Counted from the stretch's first letter, positions 38,868 through 52,208 are shown. The stretch is DNA of 64,000 nucleotides from Rhodococcus sp. BP22 (GCF_014281965.1 NZ_JACFTB010000002.1:310001-374000); one strand, 5' to 3'. Numbers and translations are program-made. Notes: generated from the sequence alone by a model not told the origin.

Positions 38868-39974
38868 TCAGCGTCGCTTGCGCTTGGCTTTACTACGGTT
38901 CGCCTGAGATTTCGGCTGGGTGGGCTTCTGTGGCTGTGAGCCGTCGGGTGCAGTCGAACTAGCAGAAGATACGTCATCCGATGTGGTGACCGCATCGGAA
39001 GCGTCAAGAGTGGCGGGCGGGAGCTTCGAGAGCTTGGGGCGTGCACCGGGCTTCGGCTTGGCCGGCGGCTTCACACCGGGCTTGGGCGCATTCTCGGTCC
39101 GCTTCTCGATGGCCTGCTTCTTCTTCTCTGATTCTTCCTTGTCGATTTTCGCGAACACAATGTGCTGCTGGGCATAGGTCCACATGTTGTTACTGACCCA
39201 GTACAGGAGGATGGCGATCGGGAGGAACGGTCCACCGACGAGAACACCCAGTGGGAAGACGTACAAGGCAAGCTTGTTCATGATCGCGGACTGCGGATTT
39301 GCCGCGGCCGCTGCGCTCTGTCGGGCAACCGAGGCGCGGGAGTTGAAGTGCGTTGCGATGCTGGCAATGATCATCAGAGGCACGGCAACAGCGGCGATCG
39401 TCCAAATAGACGGGATTCCGAGGCCGAGTTCCGGGTTCGCAAAGGCGTCCAACTGTGCCTTCGGCATTGTGATCCAGGCCGAGATCGGCGCACCGAAGAG
39501 GCGGGCGTCCAGGAACGAGTTCACATCGGCGACATCGAAGGCGTAGTTCGGAATCGTACGGTTGACCGCTGGGTCAAGGCCTAGCTGACCGATCCCAGTA
39601 CCTGTTCGGTTGAACGACCGCAGAACGTGGAACAGGCCGATGAACACAGGCGCCTGCGCCAGGACCGGCAAGCAACCCATGATGGGGTTGAATCCGTGTT
39701 CTTTTTGGAGCTTCTGCATCTCCACGGCCAAGCGCTGCTTGTCTTTGCCGTACTTCTTTTGCAGAGCCTTGATCTGAGGCTGCAGTTCCTGCATCTGACG
39801 CGTGGTGCGGACCTGTTTGACGAACGGCTTGTACAGAATCAATCGCAATGTGAACACGAGGAACACTACGGATAAGGCCCATGCGAAGCCGTTGTCCGCT
39901 CCGAGGACGGCACCGAACACCTTGTGCCATACCCAGAGAATCCAGGAGACCGGATAATAGATGAAATCCAGCAC
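38868..39974 (-). CDS. yidC: Membrane protein insertase YidC/Oxa1
   Basis: 368 residues. Inserts and folds membrane proteins with or without SecYEG. The Oxa1 core is clear: [19 protein letters not shown] first helix, [20 protein letters not shown] cytoplasmic hairpin, [20 protein letters not shown], and [20 protein letters not shown]. The last 90 residues are a basic, Pro/Lys-rich tail ending in KAKRKRR, suited to ribosome contact. ATG at 39974 is 5 bp after the yidD stop. Confidence 0.96.
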   Translation of the reverse strand: MLDFIYYPVSWILWVWHKVFGAVLGADNGFAWALSVVFLVFTLRLILYKPFVKQVRTTRQMQELQPQIKALQKKYGKDKQRLAVEMQKLQKEHGFNPIMGCLPVLAQAPVFIGLFHVLRSFNRTGTGIGQLGLDPAVNRTIPNYAFDVADVNSFLDARLFGAPISAWITMPKAQLDAFANPELGLGIPSIWTIAAVAVPLMIIASIATHFNSRASVARQSAAAAANPQSAIMNKLALYVFPLGVLVGGPFLPIAILLYWVSNNMWTYAQQHIVFAKIDKEESEKKKQAIEKRTENAPKPGVKPPAKPKPGARPKLSKLPPATLDASDAVTTSDDVSSASSTAPDGSQPQKPTQPKSQANRSKAKRKRR

Positions 39975-39978
39975 GGCT

Positions 39979-40302
39979 CTATGTACTCCTCTGTTCGTCC
40001 ACTCTCGTGAGATCGTGGCTATCTTCGGTCGAAGTCTGCTTGCGTACCCGCCATGACCCGTGATCAGGCACCGGGTCCCAGCCTCCAGAGTGCCAGGGAG
40101 CGCACTTCAGTAGCCGCGCGATAGCCAACAAGGTTCCTTTGATGGCACCGTGCGTCTTCAACGCTTCGACTGCGTACTCACTGCACGTGGGGGAGAAACG
40201 GCAGGTGGGGAGTCTGAGCGGAGACACATAGGTGCGGTAGAGCTCGATACAGAAGATCAGAATCCGCGCAGGGAACGACCGGACGAGGCGTAGAAATTTC
40301 AT
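39979..40302 (-). CDS. yidD: Membrane protein insertion efficiency factor YidD
   Basis: 107-residue small membrane-associated protein. Family signature [20 protein letters not shown] and [14 protein letters not shown], including the three conserved cysteines, after an amphipathic N-terminal helix. Its ATG overlaps the rnpA stop by 4 bp, so it is translationally coupled. Confidence 0.95.
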   Translation of the reverse strand: MKFLRLVRSFPARILIFCIELYRTYVSPLRLPTCRFSPTCSEYAVEALKTHGAIKGTLLAIARLLKCAPWHSGGWDPVPDHGSWRVRKQTSTEDSHDLTRVDEQRST

Positions 40303-40679
40303 GAATTCATATCTCTAACCGCTCCGAGGTATCCAAGCTTCTTCAACCCGGAACGAACCTGTCGCTGCAGATCTTTCGACGACAAGGTCGCAGAACCGGG
40401 CAGTGCGCGAATAACGACGTCGCAACTCTCGGGTACTTCTAGGAGTATCTCCGAACAGATATGCCGAAGCCGGCGCGCAACTCGATGACGAGTTACCGCC
40501 GGCCCGACAGCTTTGCTCACGATCAATCCGAATCTAGGTTCGCCGACACTGAAAACAGAACTTGCATCGTCACGCGTGTAGGCGTGGACGACCAAGTCTT
40601 GTCTACCTATTCGGCGGCCTCGACGCACCGCGCGTGTGAAATCAGCGCTTCGGTGCAGTCTGTGCGGCTCAGGTAACAC
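40299..40679 (-). CDS. rnpA: Ribonuclease P protein component
   Basis: 126 residues. Protein subunit of RNase P, which trims the 5' ends of pre-tRNAs. Conserved PEPHRLHRSADFTRAVRRGR start, FGLIVSKAVGPAVTRHRVAR core (RNR-type motif as RHRVARRLR) and the DVVIRALPG strand. GTG start at 40677-40679, 31 bp after the rpmH stop. The RNA subunit is not in the window. Confidence 0.95.
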   Translation of the reverse strand: MLPEPHRLHRSADFTRAVRRGRRIGRQDLVVHAYTRDDASSVFSVGEPRFGLIVSKAVGPAVTRHRVARRLRHICSEILLEVPESCDVVIRALPGSATLSSKDLQRQVRSGLKKLGYLGAVRDMNS

Positions 40680-40710
40680 CCCGAGCTCCGTAAATTCAGA
40701 CGAACATGGA

Positions 40711-40854
40711 TTAGGCGGTTAGTTCCTTGCGGCCCTTGCCGCGACGTGCCGACACGATTGCACGACCTGCACGCGTACGCATACGAAGACGGAAGCCGTG
40801 AACACGCGCGCGGCGTCGGTTGTTCGGCTGGAACGTCCGCTTGCCCTTGGCCAC
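40711..40854 (-). CDS. rpmH: 50S ribosomal protein L34
   Basis: 47 residues, too short for many gene finders. Translation [20 protein letters not shown] then [20 protein letters not shown], ending KGRKELTA, is a full-length L34. GTG start at 40852-40854 with a GAGGAG ribosome site. First gene of the leftward rpmH-rnpA-yidD-yidC-jag operon and divergent from dnaA, as in nearly all bacteria. Confidence 0.97.
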   Translation of the reverse strand: MAKGKRTFQPNNRRRARVHGFRLRMRTRAGRAIVSARRGKGRKELTA

Positions 40855-41512
40855 GGTGAACACTCCTCGAAAATCAAAGACACTTACTCTGAAGCGTCCA
40901 AAACGGTTGGTAGCGAGTTCGGTCGAACTCGTTTACACCCCAACAGCGAGAAATCCGAGTGAACACAGACTGTAAGCAGCCAGCAAGCATCGGCCACCTC
41001 GCCATGGGTGACTGTTCGACAGTACTGATCGACTCAGCGGTGGTCAAACCCGTCCGATCCTACGACCCTGCATCACATCTGTGTAATTCATCCCCAGGCC
41101 TGGGGAGCAAGGGGTGTTGATAACCACTCTGAGAGGCGTTCACTGTCGGGTCTCCGTGGGAAACCTGTAACTCGAGGATTTCGCATTCACCAAAAGTCCT
41201 GGTCAAGACTCTGAAAATGATAAATTTGGGAAAATGTCGTCGATCGGGGTGACACCGATGTCGTTCATCCACACCTGTGGATAATTGTGTGGAAACACGA
41301 ACCAATGGCATATTCGTACACGACACGTCCGTACCCGATACGTTGCACTTCCGGCTGTGGTTCCCCGATGAACTAGCGATCGACGGCGACGATATCGGAC
41401 TTCGATGCGGTGCGAGCGTGAAACAACAGCATCTTCGAAGGCACTGTCCGCGGCATGTGCTGTCGACAACATGCGCTTTCGCTTCAATGGCACGTCCGAA
41501 TGGGGAGGCACC
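40855..41512. promoter_or_regulatory. rpmH-dnaA intergenic region with promoters and DnaA boxes
   Basis: 658 bp without a gene. It must hold the divergent rpmH and dnaA promoters. A TGTTGATAA near-box at about 41115, the inverted DnaA box pair at 41267-41284 and an AT-rich stretch at 41180-41240 lie within it, so DnaA probably autoregulates its own gene. Open frames through here have no similarity. Confidence 0.8.
41267..41284. promoter_or_regulatory. Inverted DnaA box pair upstream of dnaA
   Basis: ATCCACACCTGTGGATAA contains one perfect box (TTATCCACA on the minus strand, 41276-41284) and an opposing ATCCACA arm, giving a 7+2+7 palindrome. A TGTGGAAAC near-box follows. Likely a dnaA autoregulatory site. 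Confidence 0.75.
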
Positions 41513-43045
41513 GTGAACGAGGATCCGGATGCGCTGGCGCGTATCTGGCCAGAGGTAGTCACGGATTTGACGTCCGACCGCCACAGTGGTCAACCTCTGA
41601 CCAAAGGGCAAAAGGCATGGCTCGCTCTCGTCGAGCCCCTTACCCTGACTCAAGGCTTCGCATTGCTGGCGGTTCCTTCGTCTTTTGCGCAGGAAGCGAT
41701 AGAGCGAGACCTGCGTGAACCGATACTGAACGCGCTCGGCCGTCACCTCGGTCAGGGTGTCGAAGGCCTCGGTGTGCGAATTTCAGCACCCGAAGAAGAG
41801 AAACACGAGCCTGAGCAAACGCGGTATTCGGAGGCAACTAGCACCCCGACTTACCGCAGACGCTTCCTCACCAGCACCGATGACGATCCGTCCGACTCGG
41901 AAACTGCCGACTACGAGGAAGTGGACGACGAGCGGGAAGCACTGGCAAGTGTGCAGAACTCGTGGCCTACCTACTTCACCAAGCCGCCGGCAACCACATC
42001 GTCGACGTCCGGGGCACAAAGCCTTAACTCGAAGTACACCTTCGACACCTTCGTCATCGGCGCATCGAATCGATTTGCGCATGCGGCGGCAGTCGCCATT
42101 GCTGAAGCACCTGCTCGCGCTTACAACCCTTTGTTCATATGGGGCGCGTCCGGGCTCGGGAAGACGCACTTGCTCCACGCTGCCGGACACTATGCGCAGC
42201 GCCTCTTCCCAGGCATGCGCGTGAAGTATGTCTCGACCGAAGAGTTCACGAACGACTTCATCAACAGTCTTCGTGACGACCGCAAGGTGGCGTTCAAACG
42301 CCGGTACCGGGAGACCGACGTACTCCTGGTCGACGACATTCAGTTCATCGAAGGTAAAGAAGGTATCCAGGAAGAGTTTTTCCACACCTTCAACACTTTG
42401 CACAACGCGAACAAGCAGATCGTCGTCTCCTCCGATCGCCCCCCGAAACAGCTTGCAACCCTCGAGGAGCGTCTACGCACTCGATTCGAGTGGGGCCTGA
42501 TCACCGACGTTCAACCCCCGGAGCTCGAAACTCGCATCGCCATCCTCAGCAAGAAGGCTCGGATGGATCGCCTCGATGTTCCGCACGATGTCCTCGAGCT
42601 GATCGCCAGTCGGATCGAACGCAATATTCGTGAACTGGAAGGCGCGTTGATCCGTGTTACGGCATTTGCGTCGCTGAACGGTCAGGCACTGGATCTCACT
42701 CTGGCAGAAGTGGTCCTTCGAGACTTGATGCCCGACTCGTCGAGCCTCGAGATCAATGCCGCGACGATCATGGCCGTCACGGCGGAATACTTCGACACCT
42801 CGATCGACGATCTCTGTGGACCCGGTAAAGCGCGTGCGCTGGCGATGGCCAGACAGATTGCCATGTATCTCTGCCGTGAACTCACCGACCTGTCACTACC
42901 CAAGATCGGGCAGACATTCGGCCGAGATCACACAACGGTCATGTACGCGGATAAGAAGATCCGTAAAGAGATGACCGAGCGACGCAAGGTGTACGACCAG
43001 GTCCAAGAGCTGACCGCTCGAGTGAAGCAGCGGTCCAAGCGCTGA
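41513..43045 (+). CDS. dnaA: Chromosomal replication initiator protein DnaA
   Basis: 510-residue AAA+ initiator that binds DnaA boxes and melts oriC. Domain I ([15 protein letters not shown]) is followed by an acidic linker (about 90-160), Walker [14 protein letters not shown] (about 211), Walker [10 protein letters not shown], and a C-terminal DNA-binding signature [17 protein letters not shown] 41513 ([12 protein letters not shown]) has a GGGGAGG ribosome site; the longer frame upstream ([13 protein letters not shown]) is not part of known DnaA proteins. Confidence 0.98.
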   Translation: MNEDPDALARIWPEVVTDLTSDRHSGQPLTKGQKAWLALVEPLTLTQGFALLAVPSSFAQEAIERDLREPILNALGRHLGQGVEGLGVRISAPEEEKHEPEQTRYSEATSTPTYRRRFLTSTDDDPSDSETADYEEVDDEREALASVQNSWPTYFTKPPATTSSTSGAQSLNSKYTFDTFVIGASNRFAHAAAVAIAEAPARAYNPLFIWGASGLGKTHLLHAAGHYAQRLFPGMRVKYVSTEEFTNDFINSLRDDRKVAFKRRYRETDVLLVDDIQFIEGKEGIQEEFFHTFNTLHNANKQIVVSSDRPPKQLATLEERLRTRFEWGLITDVQPPELETRIAILSKKARMDRLDVPHDVLELIASRIERNIRELEGALIRVTAFASLNGQALDLTLAEVVLRDLMPDSSSLEINAATIMAVTAEYFDTSIDDLCGPGKARALAMARQIAMYLCRELTDLSLPKIGQTFGRDHTTVMYADKKIRKEMTERRKVYDQVQELTARVKQRSKR

Positions 43046-43108
43046 CCAGCAGCCCGTTTCATCGCTGAGCGGGTTTCTTTCTCCACCTTCCCCGCGGCTA
43101 CCCGCGCT

Positions 43109-43146
43109 GGCACGGTTGAGTGCACTCCACATCACTCAACCGTGCC
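43109..43146. terminator. 14-bp perfect hairpin after dnaA
   Basis: GGCACGGTTGAGTG, a 10-base loop, then CACTCAACCGTGCC. Lies 63 bp after the dnaA stop at the oriC edge. No T-tract follows. It may terminate dnaA transcription before it enters oriC, or be an origin structural element. Confidence 0.65.
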
Positions 43147-43240
43147 CCTCGAGCGACGTCCGCCACTTTTCGCAGGAAATTTTTGGTCTCTGGATGCCAA
43201 AAAAACGTGCTTTCAGGACTCCATTCGAATGATTCACACC

Positions 43241-43261
43241 TGTGGATAACCGTGTGGATAA
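43241..43261 (-). promoter_or_regulatory. Tandem DnaA boxes in oriC
   Basis: Two TGTGGATAA words (TTATCCACA on the minus strand) start 12 bp apart, at 43241 and 43253, so about one helical turn separates them. Both match the actinobacterial box consensus TTRTCCACA. Confidence 0.85.
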
Positions 43262-43682
43262 CCGGCTGGATCTGGGGATGGATTGTGGGACCCTGTGAAC
43301 CGATGTGATTCGTCCACAGGCTGTTGGCTCACCACCGATGATCGGTCCCGAATTCATCCCCACGCCACCACGCTTGGCGACCAGGGAGTACGTACCTCGG
43401 TGCACAGATTCCACAGGACCTATTAATACTAAGAATTTCTCTTGAAAAGACCTTCTTCTAAAACAGGTGTTGGGGAACGATTCGTTCACAGGCCCACCCA
43501 GCAGCCATGGGCCCGCGCCATCAACCCCGTCGTTCGGCTTTCAAGTTGGTCGGGAAGGGCATACGGTGTGCTTCTGCTCGGTTGTGTCAGACTCTTCGAT
43601 GCACCGGTCATGAGCGCACGTCGCGCTCACCGCAGACATTGTGGGAACGAACTGCTGCCGAACGAGAGGAAGACCTTTAGCG

Positions 43683-44867
43683 ATGGAGCTTGGAAGTCTG
43701 AAGTTTCGCGTTGCTTGCGAAGATTTTTCCGATTCCGTTGCCTGGGTTGCTCGAAGCCTCCCTTCCAGGCCGCCCGTGCCCGTTCTGGGTGGAGTTCTTC
43801 TCGCCGTCGACGAGCAGGGTCTGACTGTTTCCGGGTTCGACTACGAGGTATCAGCCCAGGTCCGGGTATCTGCTGAGGTTGCAACTGCCGGTCGAGTCCT
43901 CGTCTCCGGCAAGCTTTTGGCCGATATCACGAAGTCTCTCCCGAACAAGCCCGTCGACGTCGGTGTCGAGGGAACTCGAGTGCTCATCACCTGCGGCAGC
44001 GCGAAGTTCTCGCTGCCGACGATGCCGGTAGAGGACTACCCTCAGCTTCCCGAGCTGCCGACGCAGACCGGATCGATTCCGGTGGAGGTGTTCTCCGAAG
44101 CCGTCGCGCAGGTTGCAGTTGCGGCAGGCAAGGACGACACCCTCCCGATGCTGACAGGCATCCGAGTCGAGATTGCGGGCACCAAGGTCGTGCTCGCAGC
44201 CACCGACCGATTCCGCCTGGCCGTCCGTGAACTCGAGTGGACACCTGTCGGCGAAGACATCACGACCGAAGTTCTCATACCTGCGAAGACTCTGTCCGAG
44301 TCCGCGAAGACCTTGGTCGGTAATGCGAGCTCGCCCGTCGAACTCGCACTGGGTTCGGGGTCGACTATCGGCGCCGACGGCTTGCTGGGAATCATCAGCG
44401 AAGGTCGTCGCACCACTACCCGACTCCTGGATGCAGACTTTCCCAAGTTCCGCCAGCTGTTGCCACCGGAGCACACGGCCGTCGCGGTCGTGGAGATCGC
44501 TCCGCTCGTCGAAGCCATCAAGCGCGTCGCGTTGGTTGCCGAGCGCGGTGCCCAGGTACGACTCGAGTTCTCGGCCGAAGGTGTGCTTCTCTCCGCAGGC
44601 GGTGACGATGCCGGGCGTGCCGAAGAGGGCCTGCTTGCAGACTTCCAGGGTGAGGCATTGACAATCGCCTTCAATCCGGGGTACCTGATCGACGGATTGT
44701 CGTCGCTTCACAGTGAAAAAGTCACGTTTGGGTTTACCACTCCCAGCCGGCCGGCAGTTCTGCGTCCGACCACCGAGGATGAGCTCGTTCCGGATTCTTC
44801 GGGCAAGTTCCCAGCACCGCAGAGCGCCTACACGTATTTGCTGATGCCGGTTCGACTACCTGGCTGA
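43683..44867 (+). CDS. dnaN: DNA polymerase III sliding clamp (beta subunit)
   Basis: 394-residue ring-forming processivity factor. Begins [27 protein letters not shown]; shows the repeated clamp folds with [64 protein letters not shown] and the C-terminal [15 protein letters not shown] 43683 matches the family N-terminus; a GAGGAAG ribosome site is slightly far away. gnd follows after 76 bp. Confidence 0.98.
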   Translation: MELGSLKFRVACEDFSDSVAWVARSLPSRPPVPVLGGVLLAVDEQGLTVSGFDYEVSAQVRVSAEVATAGRVLVSGKLLADITKSLPNKPVDVGVEGTRVLITCGSAKFSLPTMPVEDYPQLPELPTQTGSIPVEVFSEAVAQVAVAAGKDDTLPMLTGIRVEIAGTKVVLAATDRFRLAVRELEWTPVGEDITTEVLIPAKTLSESAKTLVGNASSPVELALGSGSTIGADGLLGIISEGRRTTTRLLDADFPKFRQLLPPEHTAVAVVEIAPLVEAIKRVALVAERGAQVRLEFSAEGVLLSAGGDDAGRAEEGLLADFQGEALTIAFNPGYLIDGLSSLHSEKVTFGFTTPSRPAVLRPTTEDELVPDSSGKFPAPQSAYTYLLMPVRLPG

Positions 44868-44943
44868 TCGGATACGGAACACGTGCGGATGCGGTTTACT
44901 CGATACCAAGGGGCATCCGCACACTAGAGAAGGACATCTCCTC

Positions 44944-45864
44944 ATGCAGCTGGGATTGGTCGGCCTCGGGAAAATGGGCTTCAACATGCGCGAGCGTCTG
45001 CGTGCGCACGGGCATGAAGTGATCGGGTACGACCCAAGACCAGAGGTTACCGACGCCCCGTCCCTCGAGGAGCTGGCCAAGAAGTTGGTGGCGCCGCGGG
45101 TCGTGTGGGTCATGGTTCCGTCCGGTGATATCACCCGAAGCACGATCGCGTCGTTGAGCGAAGTACTCGACAAGGGTGATCTGGTCATCGACGGTGGCAA
45201 CTCGCGGTTCACCGACGACGCCGCGAACGCCGAACGACTGGCGGCGAAAGGCATCGGTTACATCGATGCCGGCGTGTCCGGTGGTGTCTGGGGACTGGAA
45301 AATGGATACGGCCTCATGGTGGGAGGTTCCGAAGAGGACGTTGCACGCGCCCTTCCGATCTTCGACGCCCTACGCCCAGAGGGTGAGCGTGCCGACGGGT
45401 TCGTCCACGCAGGCCCGGTCGGTGCAGGCCACTACTCCAAAATGGTTCACAACGGCATCGAGTACGGTCTCATGCAGGCCTATGCCGAGGGATATGAGCT
45501 GCTCGAGGCGGAAGAACTCGTTCAGGATGTCCACGGTGTGCTGCGCGCGTGGAGCAAAGGGACCGTCGTTCGTTCGTGGCTGCTCGATCTGCTCGTGCAG
45601 GCCTTGGCCCAGGACCCCGAGTTCAGCGAGATCTCCGGTTACACCGAGGACTCCGGTGAAGGTCGGTGGACGGTGGAAGAGGCGATCAGGCATGCGGTCC
45701 CAGTGCCGGTCATCTCAGCCGCACTGTTCGCGAGATTTGCTTCGCGGCAGGATGATTCGCCCGCTATGAAGGCCGTGTCTGCTCTTCGTAACCAGTTCGG
45801 CGGCCACGCCGTCAAGCGGGCAGGTGCTGATGAATTACTTCGAGCACCCGACCCAAAGAAATAA
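44944..45864 (+). CDS. gnd: 6-phosphogluconate dehydrogenase (decarboxylating), short form
   Basis: 306 residues. Oxidises 6-phosphogluconate to ribulose-5-phosphate and CO2. N-terminal Rossmann motif [48 protein letters not shown], and the catalytic [19 protein letters not shown]. The length fits the short GndA-type form, one domain shorter than the E. coli enzyme. Its position between dnaN and recF is conserved in Rhodococcus and several mycobacteria. An AGAAGGACA-type ribosome site precedes the ATG. Confidence 0.95.
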   Translation: MQLGLVGLGKMGFNMRERLRAHGHEVIGYDPRPEVTDAPSLEELAKKLVAPRVVWVMVPSGDITRSTIASLSEVLDKGDLVIDGGNSRFTDDAANAERLAAKGIGYIDAGVSGGVWGLENGYGLMVGGSEEDVARALPIFDALRPEGERADGFVHAGPVGAGHYSKMVHNGIEYGLMQAYAEGYELLEAEELVQDVHGVLRAWSKGTVVRSWLLDLLVQALAQDPEFSEISGYTEDSGEGRWTVEEAIRHAVPVPVISAALFARFASRQDDSPAMKAVSALRNQFGGHAVKRAGADELLRAPDPKK

Positions 45865-45866
45865 CC

Positions 45867-47078
45867 TTGTTCGTTCGTTCGTTCACTCTTCGCGATTTTC
45901 GTTCGTGGGATGACGTCACCACTGATCTCGGTCCTGGCTCGGTGGTGTTCGTCGGTCCCAACGGGCATGGGAAGACGAATCTGCTCGAGTCGCTCGGATA
46001 CCTCTCGACGTTGTCCTCTCACCGTGTGTCCTCGGATGCGCCGCTGATCAGAGCAGGTGCGGAGCGGGCTTTTGCGGGTGCATCGGTGATAAATCAGGGT
46101 CGTGAATTGACGATCGATGTCGAGATCCTCGAGGGCCGGGCGAACAAAGCAAGATTGAATAGATCTCCGGTGCGACGGCCTCGTGAAATCCTGGGGGTAC
46201 TGCGCAGTGTGTTGTTCGCACCCGAGGATCTCGCGTTGGTGCGCGGAGACCCAGGCGAGCGTCGTAGGTATCTCGACGAACTGTTGACGACGCGTCGTCC
46301 CCGAATGGCCGCTGTCAGAGCAGATTACGATAAGGTTCTCCGTCAGCGATCGGCATTGCTCAAGACGGCTGGTGGATCCTTGCGACGTGGCTCGAGCTCG
46401 AGCGACGGTGTTGGTGCATTGGCGACTCTGGATGTGTGGGATGGGCATCTTGCTGCGCATGGTGCCGAGTTGCTTTCCGCAAGAATCGGTTTGGTGCACG
46501 AGCTGACACCTCATGTAGCCGAGTCGTACTCGTCGATTGCGCCGGAGTCACGCCCCGCAACGATCAAGTACCGCAGCAGTCTCGCCGAAGCCCTGCCGCC
46601 GGAGTTCTCGGATCCGAATCGCGAACCCGAATCCGATGATGTCGAGGTACTGGAAGCTGCTTTCTTGCATCAACTTTCGACTATGCGTACGCGTGAGATC
46701 GAACGTGGAGTCTGCCTGGTCGGACCTCACCGGGACGATCTCGAACTTGGGCTCGGTGATCAGCCGGCGAAAGGCTATGCGAGCCATGGCGAATCGTGGT
46801 CCTTCGCGTTGTCGTTGCGGTTGGCGTCATTCGGACTGCTCCGTGCCGAGGGCAGTGACCCGGTCCTGATGCTCGACGATGTATTCGCCGAACTGGATCG
46901 CAAACGTCGTAGTGCACTTGCGCGAGTGGCTTCCGGGGCGGAGCAGGTAATCATCACGGCTGCGGTCGCTGAGGACATCCCGGCCGAAATCGATGCCAGA
47001 CGCTTCGGCGTAGAAGCTGTTCAGGGAGATTCGGGTCGAATCTCCACCATCACGCCCCTCGATGAAAACGTGTGCTGA
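45867..47078 (+). CDS. recF: DNA replication/repair protein RecF
   Basis: 403-residue SMC-like ATPase that loads RecA at gaps. Walker [16 protein letters not shown] signature-like segment near [14 protein letters not shown], Walker [14 protein letters not shown]. The start is TTG at 45867 ([16 protein letters not shown] follows), which aligns with the family N-terminus MYVRxLxLRDFRSW; no ATG or GTG is near. It begins 2 bp after gnd stops and overlaps dciA by 1 bp. Confidence 0.96.
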   Translation: MFVRSFTLRDFRSWDDVTTDLGPGSVVFVGPNGHGKTNLLESLGYLSTLSSHRVSSDAPLIRAGAERAFAGASVINQGRELTIDVEILEGRANKARLNRSPVRRPREILGVLRSVLFAPEDLALVRGDPGERRRYLDELLTTRRPRMAAVRADYDKVLRQRSALLKTAGGSLRRGSSSSDGVGALATLDVWDGHLAAHGAELLSARIGLVHELTPHVAESYSSIAPESRPATIKYRSSLAEALPPEFSDPNREPESDDVEVLEAAFLHQLSTMRTREIERGVCLVGPHRDDLELGLGDQPAKGYASHGESWSFALSLRLASFGLLRAEGSDPVLMLDDVFAELDRKRRSALARVASGAEQVIITAAVAEDIPAEIDARRFGVEAVQGDSGRISTITPLDENVC

Positions 47079-47632
47079 TGACCGATGATGCAGGAAGCAA
47101 AGATCCGGAGAACGAACCACGCGGAGTGGATCTCGCTCGACGTGCCCTCGAGGACGCACGTGCGGCGGCAAAGGCGAGTGGTAAGTCCGTGGGGCAGGGA
47201 CGGTCGTCGCCCAGCGGTGGAGTGCGCGCGCTTCGAGGCCGACGCAAGCGTGGATGGTCCGGGGCCGGACCAGACGATCGCGACCCACAGACACTCGGTT
47301 CGGTGGCCGGTTCGATTGCAAAGAACCGTGGATGGTCAGACAAGGTGGCAGAGGGCACGGTGATGGGGCGTTGGCCCACCGTCGTCGGCGAGGATATTGC
47401 GGCACACGCTGTCCCTGTCAAGCTCGAGGACAGCGTTTTGAGCATATCGGCGGAGTCGACGGCGTGGGCGACTCAACTTCGGTTGATGCAGGCGCAGATT
47501 CTGGCCAAGATCGCCGCCGCGGTCGGCCACGGGATCGTGAAGTCGCTGAAGATCACCGGACCCACCACGAAAAGCTGGCGTAAGGGTGATCGCCACGTCA
47601 AGGGCAGGGGTCCCCGAGATACGTATGGGTAA
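47078..47632 (+). CDS. dciA: DciA-type replicative helicase loader (DUF721, Rv0004-like)
   Basis: 184 residues. The N-terminal 75 residues are basic and disordered. The C-terminal DUF721 domain shows [20 protein letters not shown] and [20 protein letters not shown], the KH-like fold of DciA. ATG 47078 overlaps the recF TGA. Same place as Rv0004, between recF and gyrB. Promotes loading of the DnaB helicase. Confidence 0.93.
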   Translation: MTDDAGSKDPENEPRGVDLARRALEDARAAAKASGKSVGQGRSSPSGGVRALRGRRKRGWSGAGPDDRDPQTLGSVAGSIAKNRGWSDKVAEGTVMGRWPTVVGEDIAAHAVPVKLEDSVLSISAESTAWATQLRLMQAQILAKIAAAVGHGIVKSLKITGPTTKSWRKGDRHVKGRGPRDTYG

Positions 47633-47718
47633 ACAGTCGTATCGTGATATTTCACGAGTGGGATTATCATAACTTCGCCGGTGATTCAAGGGTATTGTGG
47701 GTGATTGGCCGTTTTCGG

Positions 47719-48732
47719 ATGCGTGTCCACTCGGTTTTACCAAGGCTGTTGGCTCGGGGCAGCCGACTCAGTCGACGAAGGGATGCAGTGTTGCCCAAGA
47801 ATTTTCGAACTTCGGACCGTAACGGGCACTCGACAGTCGCGGTAACGCACGATGTCGACGCGGCTACGCCGAATGACAGGGTCATTCTGCAGGCCAGGAA
47901 TGTCTCGTTCGACTGGGGTTCGTTGCCGCTGCACTATGTAGACGCCGATCCGTTGGCGACCCATCTGTTCAACGTGATGCATCTTCTTCTGCCCGAGGGC
48001 GAAGAATGGTTCGTCCGGACGTTCAAGGAAGCTCTGCCTTTGATCCATGACGAGCAGCTCAAAGAGGACGTCATCGGATTCATCGGGCAGGAAGCAATGC
48101 ACGCTCAGGCCCACACGCAGGTCCTCGACCAGCTCACCGCCTACGGAATCGATGTCGAGCCCTACGTCGAGCAAATGCGATTTTTGTTCGGCCGTGCGCT
48201 GGGAAACAGGTCCGGACATTCGCGTAACAGCCTGGTGGAGCGGATTGCGCTGATCGCAGCGGTTGAGCATTTGACGGCTTTTCTCGGGGACTGGGTTCTC
48301 AATGCCCGTCAGCTCGACGTCGTCGAGTTCGACCCGACCATGTTGGACCTGTTGAGGTGGCACGGGGCTGAAGAAGTCGAGCACCGATCGGTGGCTTTCG
48401 AGGTCATGCAGTACTTCGACGTACGACCGGCACGACGGCTGCGGACTTATATTGCCATCGCGCCTACCATGGTGTGGTTCTGGACCCGCGGGGTGCGGTT
48501 CTTGATGGATCAGGACCCGACATTGGCAGCTCTATCACCGAAAAAACGCCGCCCTTCATTGCGTGACTATCGCCGGGTTGCTGCTCGAGGGCTCTTTCCG
48601 AGTCCGAAGTCGTTGTGGAAAGCATCGCTGCGCTATCTGCGGTCCGATTACCACCCGTCACAGGAAGGATCCACCGCGCAGGCGGTGCAATATCTCGCCA
48701 CGTCCCCATCTGCCCGCGCAGCAGCACGGTGA
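47719..48732 (+). CDS. Putative metal-dependent hydrolase (PF10118-like)
   Basis: 337 residues. Di-metal carboxylate/His pattern of the Metal_hydrol (PF10118) family: LPEGEEWFVRTFKEALPLI, GFIGQEAMHAQAHTQVL, EHLTAFLGDWVL and RWHGAEEVEHRSVAFEVMQY. Members are membrane-associated and often next to ferredoxin reductases, as here. Start uncertain: ATG 47719 (MRVHSVLPRLLAR) is used; TTG 47791 (LPKNFRTSDRNG) or the ATG at 47644 are alternatives, the last within an AT-rich leader. The next gene overlaps its stop in GTGA. Not at this place in mycobacteria. Confidence 0.75.
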   Translation: MRVHSVLPRLLARGSRLSRRRDAVLPKNFRTSDRNGHSTVAVTHDVDAATPNDRVILQARNVSFDWGSLPLHYVDADPLATHLFNVMHLLLPEGEEWFVRTFKEALPLIHDEQLKEDVIGFIGQEAMHAQAHTQVLDQLTAYGIDVEPYVEQMRFLFGRALGNRSGHSRNSLVERIALIAAVEHLTAFLGDWVLNARQLDVVEFDPTMLDLLRWHGAEEVEHRSVAFEVMQYFDVRPARRLRTYIAIAPTMVWFWTRGVRFLMDQDPTLAALSPKKRRPSLRDYRRVAARGLFPSPKSLWKASLRYLRSDYHPSQEGSTAQAVQYLATSPSARAAAR

Positions 48733-49862
48733 GTGCATTGGGGTTTCGTCGCAAGTGGACAAAAATGACGCGGTCGGTCGAGACCTTCCGTGTGGGTCGA
48801 GTCATTCCGGGTGATCTGTACGGTCGGGCCGCGTCGGACCAGACGGTGTCGATCGTGACCGACGCCTTGGACAAGTGGTTCGCCCTCCTCGACGACGGGT
48901 CGTATTCCAATGAGTACGCTGCGCCGGAAGTAGTGCGTACCGTCTCACTCACTCTCGATCGGCGAGAAATTCTTTGTGTCGACCAGTGCGTGGCGCAGCT
49001 GACTTTCCGGTCTTCCGACGGGTCGCCCCTGCCGGCTTGGGCGCCGGGAATGCACCTGGACTTCCATTTGCCTTCGGGAAGGCGTCGTCAGTACTCGTTG
49101 TGCGGAGATCCTGGTGACCGCGGCAATTACACCGTTGCGGTGCGGTATATCCCGGACGGAGGCGGTGGATCACAGGAAATGCATGCCCTCGAGGAGGGAG
49201 CTGAACTTGTGGTTCGCGGACCACGCAACGGGTTTCCGTTCGTACCGAACGGGCAGGCGATGTTCGTCGCCGGTGGAATCGGGATCACTGCGATCATTCC
49301 GATGGTGCGTGCTGCTCGCGAAGTGGGTATGGATTGGCATCTCGTCTACTGTGGTCGTTCTCGTGAATCGATGCCGTTTCTCGACGAGATAGCGACGTGG
49401 GATTCCGACCGCGTGACGGTACGCACTGACGATGTCGAAGGTATTCCGTCCGGCCCGACACTGCTCGAGCGCGTGGTCGGCGGTGCAGTCTATTGCTGCG
49501 GTCCACCGCCGATGATCGAGTGCGTGCGTACGGCGTTCGACGCGTTCCCTGCCACACATCTGTATTTCGAGCGGTTCTCTGCGCCACCGGTGCGCGGCGG
49601 AGTGGAGTTCGAAGTTCAACTCGTGAACTCCGGAACAGTCGTGACCGTTCCGGCGGACAAGACTGTGCTGGAGAAGATTCGGGAGATTCGGCCCGATGTC
49701 AGCTACTCCTGCCAGCAGGGATTCTGTGGAACGTGCCGTGTGCGCGTTCTCAGTGGAAGGCCCGAACACCGAGAACACCGGCTGACCTCGGACGAACAGG
49801 AGCAGGAAATGTTGATCTGTGTGTCCCGCTCGAGTGGCGACCGGATCGTGCTGGACCTCTGA
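48729..49862 (+). CDS. PDR/VanB-type ferredoxin-NAD(P)H oxidoreductase
   Basis: 377-residue electron-transfer protein: flavin-binding barrel (GRRRQYSLCGDPGDRGNYTV), NAD(P)-binding fold (FVAGGIGITAIIPMVRAARE and YCCGPPPMIE), and a C-terminal plant-type [2Fe-2S] domain with cysteines in SYSCQQGFCGTCRVRVLSG plus a last Cys in MLICVSRS. The first 100 residues are an extra N-terminal part seen in dioxygenase-reductase-like proteins paired with PF10118 hydrolases. GTG 48729 overlaps the upstream stop (GTGA); longer start codons lie within the previous gene. The pair probably acts together on an unknown substrate. Confidence 0.85.
   Translation: MSALGFRRKWTKMTRSVETFRVGRVIPGDLYGRAASDQTVSIVTDALDKWFALLDDGSYSNEYAAPEVVRTVSLTLDRREILCVDQCVAQLTFRSSDGSPLPAWAPGMHLDFHLPSGRRRQYSLCGDPGDRGNYTVAVRYIPDGGGGSQEMHALEEGAELVVRGPRNGFPFVPNGQAMFVAGGIGITAIIPMVRAAREVGMDWHLVYCGRSRESMPFLDEIATWDSDRVTVRTDDVEGIPSGPTLLERVVGGAVYCCGPPPMIECVRTAFDAFPATHLYFERFSAPPVRGGVEFEVQLVNSGTVVTVPADKTVLEKIREIRPDVSYSCQQGFCGTCRVRVLSGRPEHREHRLTSDEQEQEMLICVSRSSGDRIVLDL

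Positions 49863-52208
<2,346 letters not shown>

Larger units (their letters stand above)
43046..43682. other. Probable chromosomal replication origin oriC (dnaA-dnaN spacer)
   Basis: 637 bp without a gene between dnaA and dnaN, where mycobacterial and other actinobacterial origins lie. Contains two perfect TTATCCACA boxes in tandem (minus strand, 43241-43249 and 43253-43261), a TCGTCCACA near-box (43310-43318), other degenerate boxes, and an AT-rich stretch at about 43420-43470 (CTATTAATACTAAGAATTTC) that could be the unwinding element. A 14-bp hairpin sits at 43109-43146. Function is inferred from position and motifs. Confidence 0.85.
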
